This document shows positions 8,784 through 16,581 of a DNA stretch of 64,000 nt, in pieces. Location: positions 381,001 to 445,000 of the forward strand of contig NZ_CP012405.1 of NCBI RefSeq assembly GCF_001305595.1, written 5' to 3'. This stretch comes from Azospirillum thiophilum. GTDB taxonomy: Bacteria; Pseudomonadota; Alphaproteobacteria; Azospirillales; Azospirillaceae. How positions within the stretch are numbered: position 1 is the stretch's first letter; every line of letters starts with the position of its first letter. A model generated the notes under the pieces. That model did no database searches. It worked only from the letters and a program-made list of their open reading frames with translations, and had not been told where the DNA came from. A program made the translations under genes and the position numbers.

Positions 8784-8987
8784 ATGATGGAGTCCATCAT
8801 CGTCGGTCTGGCCGTCGCCGCGGCCTTCGCCTGGGTCGTCTGGACCATCCTGCTGCCGGCGGCGGCGCGCGACCGGCTGCGCCGCCTCGCCGGGAGGCCC
8901 GCGCCTCCCGCCAAAAGCTGCGGCGGCTGCTGCGGCTGCGATCGCGCGGGACCGGGCAAGCCGGGGCACCGCATCCGGCACGGCTGA
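8784..8987 (+). CDS. Small FeoB-associated Cys-rich membrane protein
   Basis: A 67-residue protein starts 3 bp after the feoB stop. It has one N-terminal membrane helix (about residues 5-25) and then a basic tail with a CGGCCGC cluster. This layout matches the FeoB-associated Cys-rich membrane proteins that often occupy the feoC position in alphaproteobacteria. It may act as a FeoB accessory or metal/redox-sensing peptide, but no biochemical role is proven from sequence. ATG codons at 8784 and 8787 are both possible. Confidence 0.8.
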   Translation: MMESIIVGLAVAAAFAWVVWTILLPAAARDRLRRLAGRPAPPAKSCGGCCGCDRAGPGKPGHRIRHG

Positions 8988-9015
8988 GCCGCCCCCGCCG
9001 CACGGACTGCCCGGC

Positions 9016-9669
9016 TCACCAGCCGGTCGGGCAGGCCGTGCAGCCGGTCATCAGCGCGTCCTGGAAGATGGCGAAGCGGATTTTGGCCCCCTCCATGTTG
9101 ACGCCCGACAGGTTGGACAGCGACATCTTCGCCTCCTGGAGGTTGGCGCCCTCCAGGTTGGCGCCGGACAGGTCGATCTTGTCGGCGCGGATCGCCTCCA
9201 GGTTCGCGGCGGTCAGGTCGGTGCCGGTGAAGTCGGCGCCGGTTGCCCGGGCGAATTCCAGGTTGGCGCCGCGCATCCGGGCGCCGGACAGCTTGGCCCC
9301 CTGGAGGAAGGCGGTGCGCAGGTCGGCGCCGTCGAGGATGGCGCCCCGCAGATCGGCCCCGCGCAGGTCGGCGTTGCGCAGGTCGGCCCGCATCAGGTTC
9401 GCCCCATGCAGGTCGGCACCCGCCAGCCCCAGCCCGCGCAGGTTGCGGTGGCGCAGGTCGAGGTTGGGGCAGACGGACTTCGGGGCCAGCGTGCAGCCGG
9501 CGACCGCGGTGGTCCGTTCCTCCTCGCCGCCACCGACCAGCGGTCCCGCCGCATCGTCGAGGGCGGCGTTCTCCACCTCCGCGGCGCCGGCGGAGAAAAG
9601 GGGGGCGAAGGGAACGGGCGCCAGCCCCCACAGGGACAGCGCGAGCAGCGCGGCAGTGATGCGCGACAT
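9016..9669 (-). CDS. Secreted pentapeptide-repeat protein
   Basis: The 217-residue protein begins with a signal peptide (residues 1 to about 29, ending near AGAAE). From about residue 68 to 200 it is a run of A(D/N)LXX pentapeptides forming a right-handed quadrilateral beta helix. Two Cys occur before the repeat and two near the C-terminus (TGCTACP). It lies 73 bp downstream of the PQQ dehydrogenase gene on the same strand, so it may be co-transcribed and periplasmic. Pentapeptide-repeat proteins have no single function, and none is assigned here. Confidence 0.85.
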   Translation of the reverse strand: MSRITAALLALSLWGLAPVPFAPLFSAGAAEVENAALDDAAGPLVGGGEEERTTAVAGCTLAPKSVCPNLDLRHRNLRGLGLAGADLHGANLMRADLRNADLRGADLRGAILDGADLRTAFLQGAKLSGARMRGANLEFARATGADFTGTDLTAANLEAIRADKIDLSGANLEGANLQEAKMSLSNLSGVNMEGAKIRFAIFQDALMTGCTACPTGW

Positions 9670-9742
9670 AATGATGGTGCCTCCGTTGGGGAAGGGACCG
9701 GAACGGACGGCCGCCGCCGCCCGCCCCGGTCCCGGTTGCCGC

Positions 9743-11656
9743 TTACTTGGCGCTGGACAGCTTCACGTCGGCGAGCTTGAACACCCAGAAGGATCCGCCC
9801 TGGGTCACGCGGGTCGTCAGGTCGGCCAGATCGCCGCCCCACAGCGGCACCGCGCCGCCATAGCCGGTGGTGATGCCGACATACTGCACCCCGTCCTGCT
9901 CCCAGGTGACGGGAGACGAGATGATGCCGGAGCCGGTCTGGAACCGCCACAGCTCGGCACCCGTCTTGGCGTTGAACGCCTTGACGAAGCCGTCGCCGGT
10001 GCCGGTGAAGACCAGGTTGCCGGCGGTCGCCAGCGTGCCGGACCACAGCGGCAGCTCCTCCTTGTGCTCCCACACGATCTTGCCGGTCTTCGGATCGAGC
10101 GCCCGCAGCACGCCGACATGGTCGTCGAACAGCTTGTGGATGCGGAACCCCATGCCGAGATAGGCCGAGCCGGGGTTGTAGCCGACATGCTCGGTCCAGT
10201 AATCCTCCTTCCAATGGTTGGCGGCGATGTAGAACAGCTTGGTGTCCTCGCTGTAGGACATCGGGTTCCAGTTCTTGCCGCCCAGGAAGGGCGGCGACAC
10301 CTCGACCGCCTTGCCGCGCTTCTCGCCTTCCGCCGGCAGCGGCGGACGCTGGCCCTCGTTCTCGATCGGACGGCCGCTCTTCAGGTCGATGCCCTTGGCC
10401 CAGGTGATGCCGTCGACGAAGGGATAGGCCGCCAGCACGCTGTTCGGCTTGTTGGCCTCGCCGCCCGCCATCGCCAGCTTGACCCGGTCGGTGACATAGA
10501 AGAAGCCGTTGCGGTCGGCATGCGCCGTCGCCTTGACCGTCTTGCCGGCGGCGTCGGTGTAGTCGAACAGCACCAGCTCGTTGTTGCCGGAGAAGTCCCA
10601 GGTGTCGTTCGGCGTGTGCTGGTAGAAGCCCTTCAGTTCGCCGGTGCCCGGATCGACATAGGCCTGGCCCGAGGTGTAGAGGCTGTCGCCCGGCCAGCGC
10701 GCCCAGCCGTTCCAGGGCGCCGGGTTGCCGGTGCCGATGACGATGGTGTTGGTCTCCACGTCGAAGGTGGCGCTCTGCCACGGCGCGCCGCCGCCATGGT
10801 TCCACGCCTCCACCAGATTGCCGTCCTTGTCGCGCGGCCAGGAGGGGGCCTTGTCGCTGCCGGTCGGGGTGCTGTCCTTGCCGTTCAGCCGGCCCATGTG
10901 CCCTTCGACAAGCGGACGCATCCACACCTCGTCGCCGCTGTCGGGATCGCGGGCGAACAGCCGGCCGACCACACCGAACTCGTCGCCGGACGAGCCGTGG
11001 ATCAGCAGGACCTTGCCGCTCTTCTGGTCCTTCACGATGGTGGGGGCGCCGGTCATGGTGTAGCCGACCTTGTGGTCGGCGAACTTCTTCTTCCAGACGA
11101 CCTTGCCGGTGTCCTTGTTCAGCGCGACGATGGAGGCGTCGAGCGTGCCGAAGAACACCTTGTCGCCATAGATCGCCGCACCGCGGTTGACCACGTCGCA
11201 GCAGGGCCGGATGTCGTCGGGCAGCCGGTGGGAATAGGACCACAACCGCTTGCCTGTCCTGGCATCCAGCGCGAACATGCGCGAATAGGAGCCGGTGACG
11301 TAGATCACCCCGTCATGCACCAGCGCCTGGGTCTCCTGCCCGCGCTGCTTCTCGTCGCCGAAGGAGAAGGACCAGGCCGGAACCAGCCGCGACACGCTGT
11401 CGGTGTCGATCTGCTTCAGCGGGCTGAAACGCTTGCCCTCGACCCCCATGCCGTACATCAGCACGTCGCTGTTGTTCCGCGCGTCGTTGGCGATGGCGTC
11501 CCAGGTGACGTCGGCGGCCAGCGCCGGCACGGCCGGCGAGGCGAGCGCGAGCAGCCCGGCCATCGCCGCCGCGAGGCGGAGACGGTGCCGCAGACCGGGC
11601 CGGAGAGCCGGGCCGGCGGCAGCGGAAGCGGTGGTGGTGTTGGACGAAAGTGTCAT
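9743..11656 (-). CDS. PQQ-dependent alcohol dehydrogenase, ExaA-like
   Basis: This 637-residue periplasmic quinoprotein has a signal peptide ending near ALAA (residue 48) and an eight-bladed propeller. Cys152-Cys153 form the adjacent-cysteine disulfide typical of PQQ alcohol dehydrogenases. In TWDFSGNNE, Asp354 is the catalytic aspartate; two residues later stands Ser356 rather than the second Asp of XoxF/ExaF-type lanthanide enzymes, so a calcium-type enzyme is predicted. The NGFFYVTDR segment is close to Pseudomonas ExaA. There is no cytochrome domain, and no cytochrome c550 or PQQ synthesis gene adjoins. GGGGGAAA precedes the ATG. A divergent two-component system may control it. Confidence 0.93.
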   Translation of the reverse strand: MTLSSNTTTASAAAGPALRPGLRHRLRLAAAMAGLLALASPAVPALAADVTWDAIANDARNNSDVLMYGMGVEGKRFSPLKQIDTDSVSRLVPAWSFSFGDEKQRGQETQALVHDGVIYVTGSYSRMFALDARTGKRLWSYSHRLPDDIRPCCDVVNRGAAIYGDKVFFGTLDASIVALNKDTGKVVWKKKFADHKVGYTMTGAPTIVKDQKSGKVLLIHGSSGDEFGVVGRLFARDPDSGDEVWMRPLVEGHMGRLNGKDSTPTGSDKAPSWPRDKDGNLVEAWNHGGGAPWQSATFDVETNTIVIGTGNPAPWNGWARWPGDSLYTSGQAYVDPGTGELKGFYQHTPNDTWDFSGNNELVLFDYTDAAGKTVKATAHADRNGFFYVTDRVKLAMAGGEANKPNSVLAAYPFVDGITWAKGIDLKSGRPIENEGQRPPLPAEGEKRGKAVEVSPPFLGGKNWNPMSYSEDTKLFYIAANHWKEDYWTEHVGYNPGSAYLGMGFRIHKLFDDHVGVLRALDPKTGKIVWEHKEELPLWSGTLATAGNLVFTGTGDGFVKAFNAKTGAELWRFQTGSGIISSPVTWEQDGVQYVGITTGYGGAVPLWGGDLADLTTRVTQGGSFWVFKLADVKLSSAK

Positions 11657-12162
11657 GCGTTTCCCCCGTTGATTGGCCGCGTGGCGATTGGCCGCGCGGT
11701 GGCAGCGTCGTGGCAGCGTCGCAAGTGATCGAGTGGCGGCGATGGGCGGCAGGGGTCACGCCGGCCCACCCCCGCGGCACGGACGGCGGGAGGCTTGTGC
11801 CGTCCGGGTCCGGGAGGGGGCCGTGCGTGGCCATGCGACGCCCTGAGGCGGTGCTTGATCGGCAAGACCCTTTTTCGCGAAGGCTCTGCGCGGTGCATCC
11901 CGCATGATGCTCCGTGCTATCGTCCTGCCGGTCCCCATGTTCTCCCCGGCGGCCTGCCGGTTCCATTCGACAATCCGGGGAAGATTTTTCCGACACGGCG
12001 ACAGGATTTCATCCTGTATCAGCCAGGATTTTTTCCTGCCCTCCGGGACCGGCCGCCGGAAAACCCGGCGCGGCGGCGGGACATTGCCCGAAGGGCGGAT
12101 GGCGGCCGATCGGGTGGGTGGGCTAACATTCCGTCTATGGTCTTATAATGGAGCGGGCGGCG
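11657..12162. promoter_or_regulatory. Divergent promoter region between PQQ dehydrogenase and NarX-like kinase
   Basis: This 506-bp spacer contains no convincing gene. It must hold the promoters of the minus-strand dehydrogenase gene and the plus-strand kinase gene. The clearest structure is the pair of palindromes at 12002-12038. GGAA-GATTT-TTCC at 11979-11991 is a weaker third palindrome 24 bp further upstream. Confidence 0.55.
12002..12038 (+). promoter_or_regulatory. Two 15-bp palindromes, 22 bp apart
   Basis: CAGGA-N5-TCCTG occurs at 12002-12016 and again at 12024-12038, each with perfect 5-bp arms and a T-rich spacer. The centres are 22 bp apart, two helical turns, as expected for two regulator dimers bound on one DNA face. 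The response regulator encoded at 13620 is the nearest candidate binder. Confidence 0.55.
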
Positions 12163-13623
12163 ATGTCGCTGAAGACGCGCATCCTGGCCCTGATCGGGCT
12201 GTTCCTGCTGCTGATGGCCGCCGCCGGCGGCGCGGTGCTGGTCGCCAACGCCCGCGACGCCGTGCGGGCGGAGATGGCGTCGGCGCTGGAGCTCGGCAGC
12301 GCGATCGGCCGCAGGATGGCGGGTCGGGACGCGGCGGCGGCGGATCTGGAAATGCTGAACGGCCTCGGGCTGCGCCACCTGCGCTTCATCCCGGACGATG
12401 CAGCGCCGGAACCGGCGGCGGAGCTACAGCACGCTCCGGACTGGTTCGCGGCACTGATCGCCGTCGAACCGCAGGAGTTGCGGCTGGCGGATGGCGGCGG
12501 CCTGCGCATCGTCGCCGAGCCCTGGGACGAGATCGCCGAGGTGTGGGAGGATATGAGCGACCTCGCCGCCGCCATGCTGGCCGTCGGCCTGCTGCTGCTC
12601 GCTGCTGCATATCTGGCGGTCGGCCGGGCGCTGGCGCCGCTGGCGCGCTTCGAAGCCGGGCTGAAGCGGCTGCGCGCCGGCCGCTACGATCTTTCGTTGG
12701 ACGCCGGGGGCGTTCCCGAACTCGACCGGCTGGGCAGCGGCATCGCCGCGCTGGCCGAGGGGCTGGCCGCCGCCGAACGGGAGAACCGGCGGGTCGGCCA
12801 GCGGATCGTCGCGGCGCAGGACGCCGAACGGCGGGAAATCGCCCGCGACGTCCACGACGAACTCGGCGCCGCCCTGTTCGCGATCAAGGTCGATGCCGGA
12901 CGCATCCTGCGCCTGACCGGGCGAGCCCCGGACGCCGCAAGCCGGGAGGGGGCAAGCCCGGACATGGCGGAGACCGCGGGGGAAGTTGCCGAGCGCGCCC
13001 GGACGATCCTGGACACCGCGGCCGAGGTCCATCGCCTGAGCCGGCGCATCCTGGCCCGGCTGCGCCCAGCCCTGCCCGACCAGTTGCCGCTGAGCGAGGC
13101 GCTGACCGAACTGGTCGGCGACTGGGCACGGCGCAAGCCGGAGGTCGAGTGGACGCTCAGCATGGAACCTCAGGACCCAGCACAGGGCACATCACCGGAT
13201 GCCGGCGCCGATCTCGACGGCTGCGATCTAGGCAGCTGCGATCTAGACGGCTGTGACGAGGTGCTGCGCCTGACGGTCTACCGGCTGGTGCAGGAATCGC
13301 TGGTCAACGCCCTGCGCCATGCTACGCCGACGGCGGTCGTGGTGCGGGTGGTGGCGCTCGGGGACCGGGTCGAGATCGCCGTCACCGACGACGGTCCCGG
13401 CCTTCCCGATGGTCACGATCCGGCGCGGAGCGGCTTCGGCATCTCCGGCATGATGGAACGGGTACAGGCGCTGGGCGGCTGCCTGACCATCGGGGATGCC
13501 GGCGGACGCTCCAGCAACGGCGGCGGCACCAGGGTTTCGGCCCGGCTGCCGCGGCATGCGCCCTCCCCAGCACCCTCCTCCGCTACGGCCCCCTTTGCAG
13601 AGACACTGGAGCGTACGGCATGA
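12163..13623 (+). CDS. NarX/DegS-type sensor histidine kinase
   Basis: The 486-residue inner-membrane kinase has two membrane segments (about residues 8-28 and 135-155) flanking a ~100-residue periplasmic sensor region, then HAMP-like sequence. The HisKA_3 phosphoacceptor block is RREIARDVHDELGAAL. A HATPase domain carries NALRHA, DDGPG and GFGISGMMERV. Between them lies an odd threefold DLDGC-like insert with three Cys. The ATG at 12163 has GGAG nine bases upstream; another ATG at 12148 lacks such a site. It overlaps the response regulator gene by 4 bp (ATGA), so the two form a pair. Confidence 0.9.
   Translation: MSLKTRILALIGLFLLLMAAAGGAVLVANARDAVRAEMASALELGSAIGRRMAGRDAAAADLEMLNGLGLRHLRFIPDDAAPEPAAELQHAPDWFAALIAVEPQELRLADGGGLRIVAEPWDEIAEVWEDMSDLAAAMLAVGLLLLAAAYLAVGRALAPLARFEAGLKRLRAGRYDLSLDAGGVPELDRLGSGIAALAEGLAAAERENRRVGQRIVAAQDAERREIARDVHDELGAALFAIKVDAGRILRLTGRAPDAASREGASPDMAETAGEVAERARTILDTAAEVHRLSRRILARLRPALPDQLPLSEALTELVGDWARRKPEVEWTLSMEPQDPAQGTSPDAGADLDGCDLGSCDLDGCDEVLRLTVYRLVQESLVNALRHATPTAVVVRVVALGDRVEIAVTDDGPGLPDGHDPARSGFGISGMMERVQALGGCLTIGDAGGRSSNGGGTRVSARLPRHAPSPAPSSATAPFAETLERTA
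13210..13254 (+). repeat. Three 15-bp tandem repeats inside the kinase gene
   Basis: Three imperfect copies of GATCTCGACGGCTGC (13210-13224, 13225-13239, 13240-13254) encode three DL(D/G)(G/S)C units. They contain two CTAG sites, rare in this DNA. They lie in the linker between the dimerisation/phosphoacceptor and ATPase domains. Confidence 0.75.
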
Positions 13624-14252
13624 GCCTCACCATCCTGCTGGTCGACGACCATCCCATCGTCAGGGCGGGCTGCCAGCGCCTGCTGGCCGAAGCGGCGCTG
13701 GGCCGCGTGGTGGAGGCCGAGGATGTCGACAGCGCGCTGGCCCTGTGGCGGGGGGAGCGGCCGGACGTCGTCGTCCTCGACCTCAACCTGCCGGGCGAAG
13801 GCGGCGGCATGGCGGTGCTGCGCACCATGCGGGCGGAGGATCCGGCGATCCCGGTGCTGATCTTCAGCATGCACGAGGATCCTGCCGTCGCCGCCCGCGC
13901 GCTGAAGGCCGGCGCGCGCGGCTATGTCACCAAGAACGACGCGCCGGACAGCCTGGCGACCGCCATCGGCAACGTGCTGGCCGGCCGTGTCCATCTCGAC
14001 CACGCGCTTGCCCGCGAGTTGGCGCTGATGTCGCTGGCGCCGACGGACGATCCGCTGGCGGCGCTGACCCAGCGCGAGCGCGAGATCCTGGCGCTGGTCG
14101 GGCGCGGACTGACGACGACGGCCATCGGCGACCGGCTGGGCATCAGCCAGAAGACGGTGGCGAACGCCTGCACCCAGATCAAGGACAAGCTGGGCGCCGA
14201 CAGCGCCCGCGCCCTGATCCGCATCGCCATCGAGCATGGGCTGGCCGATTGA
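13620..14252 (+). CDS. NarL/LuxR-family response regulator
   Basis: This 210-residue regulator has a receiver domain with the acidic pair in LLVDDHP, the phosphoacceptor Asp in VVVLDLNLPG and the conserved Lys in GYVTKND. A C-terminal LuxR-type helix-turn-helix reads LTQREREILALVGRGLTTTAIGDRLGISQKTVANACTQ. It is translationally coupled to the upstream kinase. The divergent PQQ dehydrogenase is the obvious candidate target, by analogy with NarL-type regulators of exaA in other Proteobacteria; this is inference from position. Confidence 0.93.
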   Translation: MSLTILLVDDHPIVRAGCQRLLAEAALGRVVEAEDVDSALALWRGERPDVVVLDLNLPGEGGGMAVLRTMRAEDPAIPVLIFSMHEDPAVAARALKAGARGYVTKNDAPDSLATAIGNVLAGRVHLDHALARELALMSLAPTDDPLAALTQREREILALVGRGLTTTAIGDRLGISQKTVANACTQIKDKLGADSARALIRIAIEHGLAD

Positions 14253-14261
14253 GCAGGCCGA

Positions 14262-14768
14262 TCAGCGCGGCCGGGCCAGCGCCCGGCGGAAGGCGTCCAG
14301 CGTCTCGGCGCTGACATGGTGCTCGATGCCTTCGGCGTCGATCCGCGCGGTGTCGGGACTGACGCCGAGCGAGCGCAGGAAGGCCTCCACCGTCTGGTGG
14401 CGCACCCGACTTTCCTCGGCGATCCGGCGGCCGGCGTCGGTCAGGAAGACCGAGCGGTAGGGCTTGCGGTAGACCAGCCCGTCGGCCGCCAGCCGGTCGA
14501 GCATGCGGGCGACGGTCGGCTGCGCGACACCCAGCCGTGCGGCGATGTCGACCTGACGCGCCTCCTGCCCGCTTTCGATCAGGTCGGCGATCAGCTCGAC
14601 ATAATCCTCGGCCAGGGCGCCGCGCTGCGCCTCCCGCGTCTTGCGGAAGCCCTCGGCATGGAGTTCGGCGTCGGGAAGGGCCGTTTCGGCCGGCACGGCG
14701 CCGCCCCCGATGTCGCCGCAATGGTCGCAGCGGTCTTCCCAGCCCGTTGATTTCCGGGGATCGGCCAT
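14262..14768 (-). CDS. mntR: MntR manganese-responsive regulator
   Basis: The 168-residue protein is a DtxR-family regulator of the MntR branch. It has a winged helix (VDIAARLGVAQPTVARMLDRL) followed by the metal-binding/dimerisation domain, whose HH pair lies in DAEGIEHHVS. An N-terminal extension contains CDHCGD, seen in many alphaproteobacterial MntR proteins. It is divergent from mntH, its classical target. AGGAG is 12 nt before the ATG at 14768 and 3 nt before another ATG at 14777, so the exact start is uncertain. Mn(II)-loaded MntR would repress mntH. Confidence 0.9.
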   Translation of the reverse strand: MADPRKSTGWEDRCDHCGDIGGGAVPAETALPDAELHAEGFRKTREAQRGALAEDYVELIADLIESGQEARQVDIAARLGVAQPTVARMLDRLAADGLVYRKPYRSVFLTDAGRRIAEESRVRHQTVEAFLRSLGVSPDTARIDAEGIEHHVSAETLDAFRRALARPR

Positions 14769-14893
14769 CGCGCGCATCGGCTCCTTTCCATCTTCCGTTC
14801 CACCCTCCGACGCCCGGTATCGGCGGTCAAGCCCTTCGGCGCGGCGTCCTTCGGGGGACATGGCGATTCCGGCGAAAAATTTCCGGTCCGGAA

Positions 14894-14913
14894 AGTATAG
14901 CATCTTGCATACT
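14894..14913 (+). promoter_or_regulatory. MntR-like operator in the mntR-mntH spacer
   Basis: A 20-bp imperfect palindrome (AGTATaGCA, TC centre, TTGCaTACT) lies 60 bp before mntH and 126 bp from the mntR start. Nearly all arm positions pair. The site is flanked by further AT-rich TATAC-like sequence, suitable for promoter DNA. Its palindromic form and position fit an MntR box. Confidence 0.6.
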
Positions 14914-14972
14914 CGATGCGGCGATACATACTTGATTGATACCAATTCGCAGTTCGGCCGGGAGTTTCGTCG

Positions 14973-16331
14973 ATGTCGGAAGCCGAAGCCGTCGTTCCGC
15001 CGCCCGCCGCCTGGAAATATTCCAGCCCGGACGGACAGGGCCGGCCAAGCCTGCCGGAGGTCCATGCCTCGGTCGCGGTGCCGCAGGGCGGCCTGTGGCT
15101 GCGGCGGATGCTGGCCTTCGCCGGCCCCGGCTACATGGTGTCGGTCGGCTACATGGACCCCGGCAACTGGGCGACCGATCTGGCGGGCGGATCGCAGTTC
15201 GGCTACACGCTGCTCGCCGTCATCATGCTGTCGAACCTGATGGCGATCCTGCTGCAGTCGCTGGCGGCGCGGCTCGGCATCGTCACCGGCCGCGATCTGG
15301 CCCAGGCCTGCCGCGACCATTACCCGCGCCCGGTCAATCTGGTGCTGTGGGTGGCCTGCGAGGCGGCGATCATCGCCTGCGACCTGGCGGAGGTCATCGG
15401 CACCGCCATCGCGCTGAACCTGCTGTTCGGCATCCCGCTGATCGGCGGCGCCCTGATCACCGCGCTCGACGCCTTCCTGGTGCTTTTGCTGATGCAGCGC
15501 GGATTCCGCTATCTGGAAGCCTTCGTGGTGGCGCTGCTGGTCGTCATCGCCGGCTGCTTCCTGGTCCAGATCATCGCCGCCGCCCCGCCGGTCGCGGCGG
15601 TGCTGCACGGATTCGTGCCGTCGACTCAGATCGTCACCAACCCGGCGATGCTCTATATCGCCATCGGCATCCTGGGCGCGACGGTGATGCCGCACAACCT
15701 GTACCTCCATTCCTCCATCGTGCAGACCCGGGCCTATCCGCGGACGGAGGAGGGGCGGCGCGACGCCATCGTCTGGGCGACCGCCGACAGCACCATCGCC
15801 CTGATGCTGGCGCTGTTCGTCAACGCCGCCATCCTGATCGTCGCCGCCAGCGTCTTCCACGGCAGCGGCCATACCGAGGTGGCGGAGATCGGCCAGGCGT
15901 TCGAACTGCTGTCGCCGCTGCTGGGATTGGGCATCGCTTCGACCCTGTTCGCGATCGCCCTGCTGGCGTCCGGCCTGAACTCGACGGTGACGGCGACGCT
16001 GGCCGGACAGATCGTGATGGAGGGCTTCCTGCGGCTGCGCCTGCCCCATTGGGCCCGCCGCCTGCTGACCCGCGGCCTCGCCATCATCCCGGTGGTGGTG
16101 GTGACGGCGCTCTACGGCGAGAGCGGCACCGCGCAGTTGCTGGTGTTCAGCCAGGTGGTGCTGTCGATGCAGTTGCCCTTCGCCGTCATCCCCCTGGTCC
16201 GCTTCGTCACCGACCGCGGCAAGATGGGCAGCTTCGTCGTCCCGCGCTGGGTCGCGACGTTGTCCTGGACGGTGGCCGGCATCATCGTCGTGCTGAACCT
16301 GAAGCTGCTGTACGACACGCTGGCCGGCTGA
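14973..16331 (+). CDS. mntH: MntH Nramp-family Mn(II)/proton symporter
   Basis: The 452-residue protein has 11-12 membrane helices. The Nramp metal-site motif DPGNWATD lies in helix 1 and MPHNLYLHS (supplying the Met/His region) in helix 6. A cytoplasmic ~45-residue N-terminal extension precedes helix 1. Length and motifs are typical for bacterial MntH. It would import Mn(II), and possibly Fe(II), with protons. It is divergent from mntR with an operator-like palindrome between. The ATG is at 14973; a longer frame from 14936 overlaps it in another phase and is not coding. Confidence 0.96.
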   Translation: MSEAEAVVPPPAAWKYSSPDGQGRPSLPEVHASVAVPQGGLWLRRMLAFAGPGYMVSVGYMDPGNWATDLAGGSQFGYTLLAVIMLSNLMAILLQSLAARLGIVTGRDLAQACRDHYPRPVNLVLWVACEAAIIACDLAEVIGTAIALNLLFGIPLIGGALITALDAFLVLLLMQRGFRYLEAFVVALLVVIAGCFLVQIIAAAPPVAAVLHGFVPSTQIVTNPAMLYIAIGILGATVMPHNLYLHSSIVQTRAYPRTEEGRRDAIVWATADSTIALMLALFVNAAILIVAASVFHGSGHTEVAEIGQAFELLSPLLGLGIASTLFAIALLASGLNSTVTATLAGQIVMEGFLRLRLPHWARRLLTRGLAIIPVVVVTALYGESGTAQLLVFSQVVLSMQLPFAVIPLVRFVTDRGKMGSFVVPRWVATLSWTVAGIIVVLNLKLLYDTLAG

Positions 16332-16350
16332 CGACCGATGGATTGCTGAA

Positions 16351-16374
16351 TTCCGGCTGCGGCGGCAGCCGGAA
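16351..16374 (+). terminator. Hairpin downstream of mntH
   Basis: TTCCGGCTGC and GCAGCCGGAA pair perfectly (10 bp) around a GGCG loop, 19 bp after the mntH stop. No T tract follows, so termination strength is uncertain. The remaining ~200 bp before the next gene is comparatively AT-rich (around 16430-16540) and probably contains that gene's promoter. Confidence 0.55.
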
Positions 16375-16581
16375 AGTCCCGCTTCATGGCGTGACCGGCG
16401 GGCACCCTCTCCAGACGACAGAAAAAGTACGCTCTACCAATTATTTTTGGTGGAAACCACTGGAGTGCTCGCGTAAGCACGATGCATCCGGTGCAGGAAT
16501 TTCTTTCGACATAAACAATTTTATACCGGCACCCCCACCCTCCCCGGCGCCGCCGCCGGACGATTTCTGGAGATGGAGCGC

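Noticed and set aside
8330..11728. An 1132-codon plus-strand open frame across feoB, the pentapeptide-repeat gene and the PQQ dehydrogenase gene
   Set aside because: It overlaps three recognised genes in other frames and has no recognisable domain, so it is a chance open frame.
14769..16049. Continuation of the mntR frame upstream to a 595-residue protein
   Set aside because: The DtxR-family protein is complete from 14768; the extra sequence is antisense to mntH and crosses the mntR-mntH promoter.
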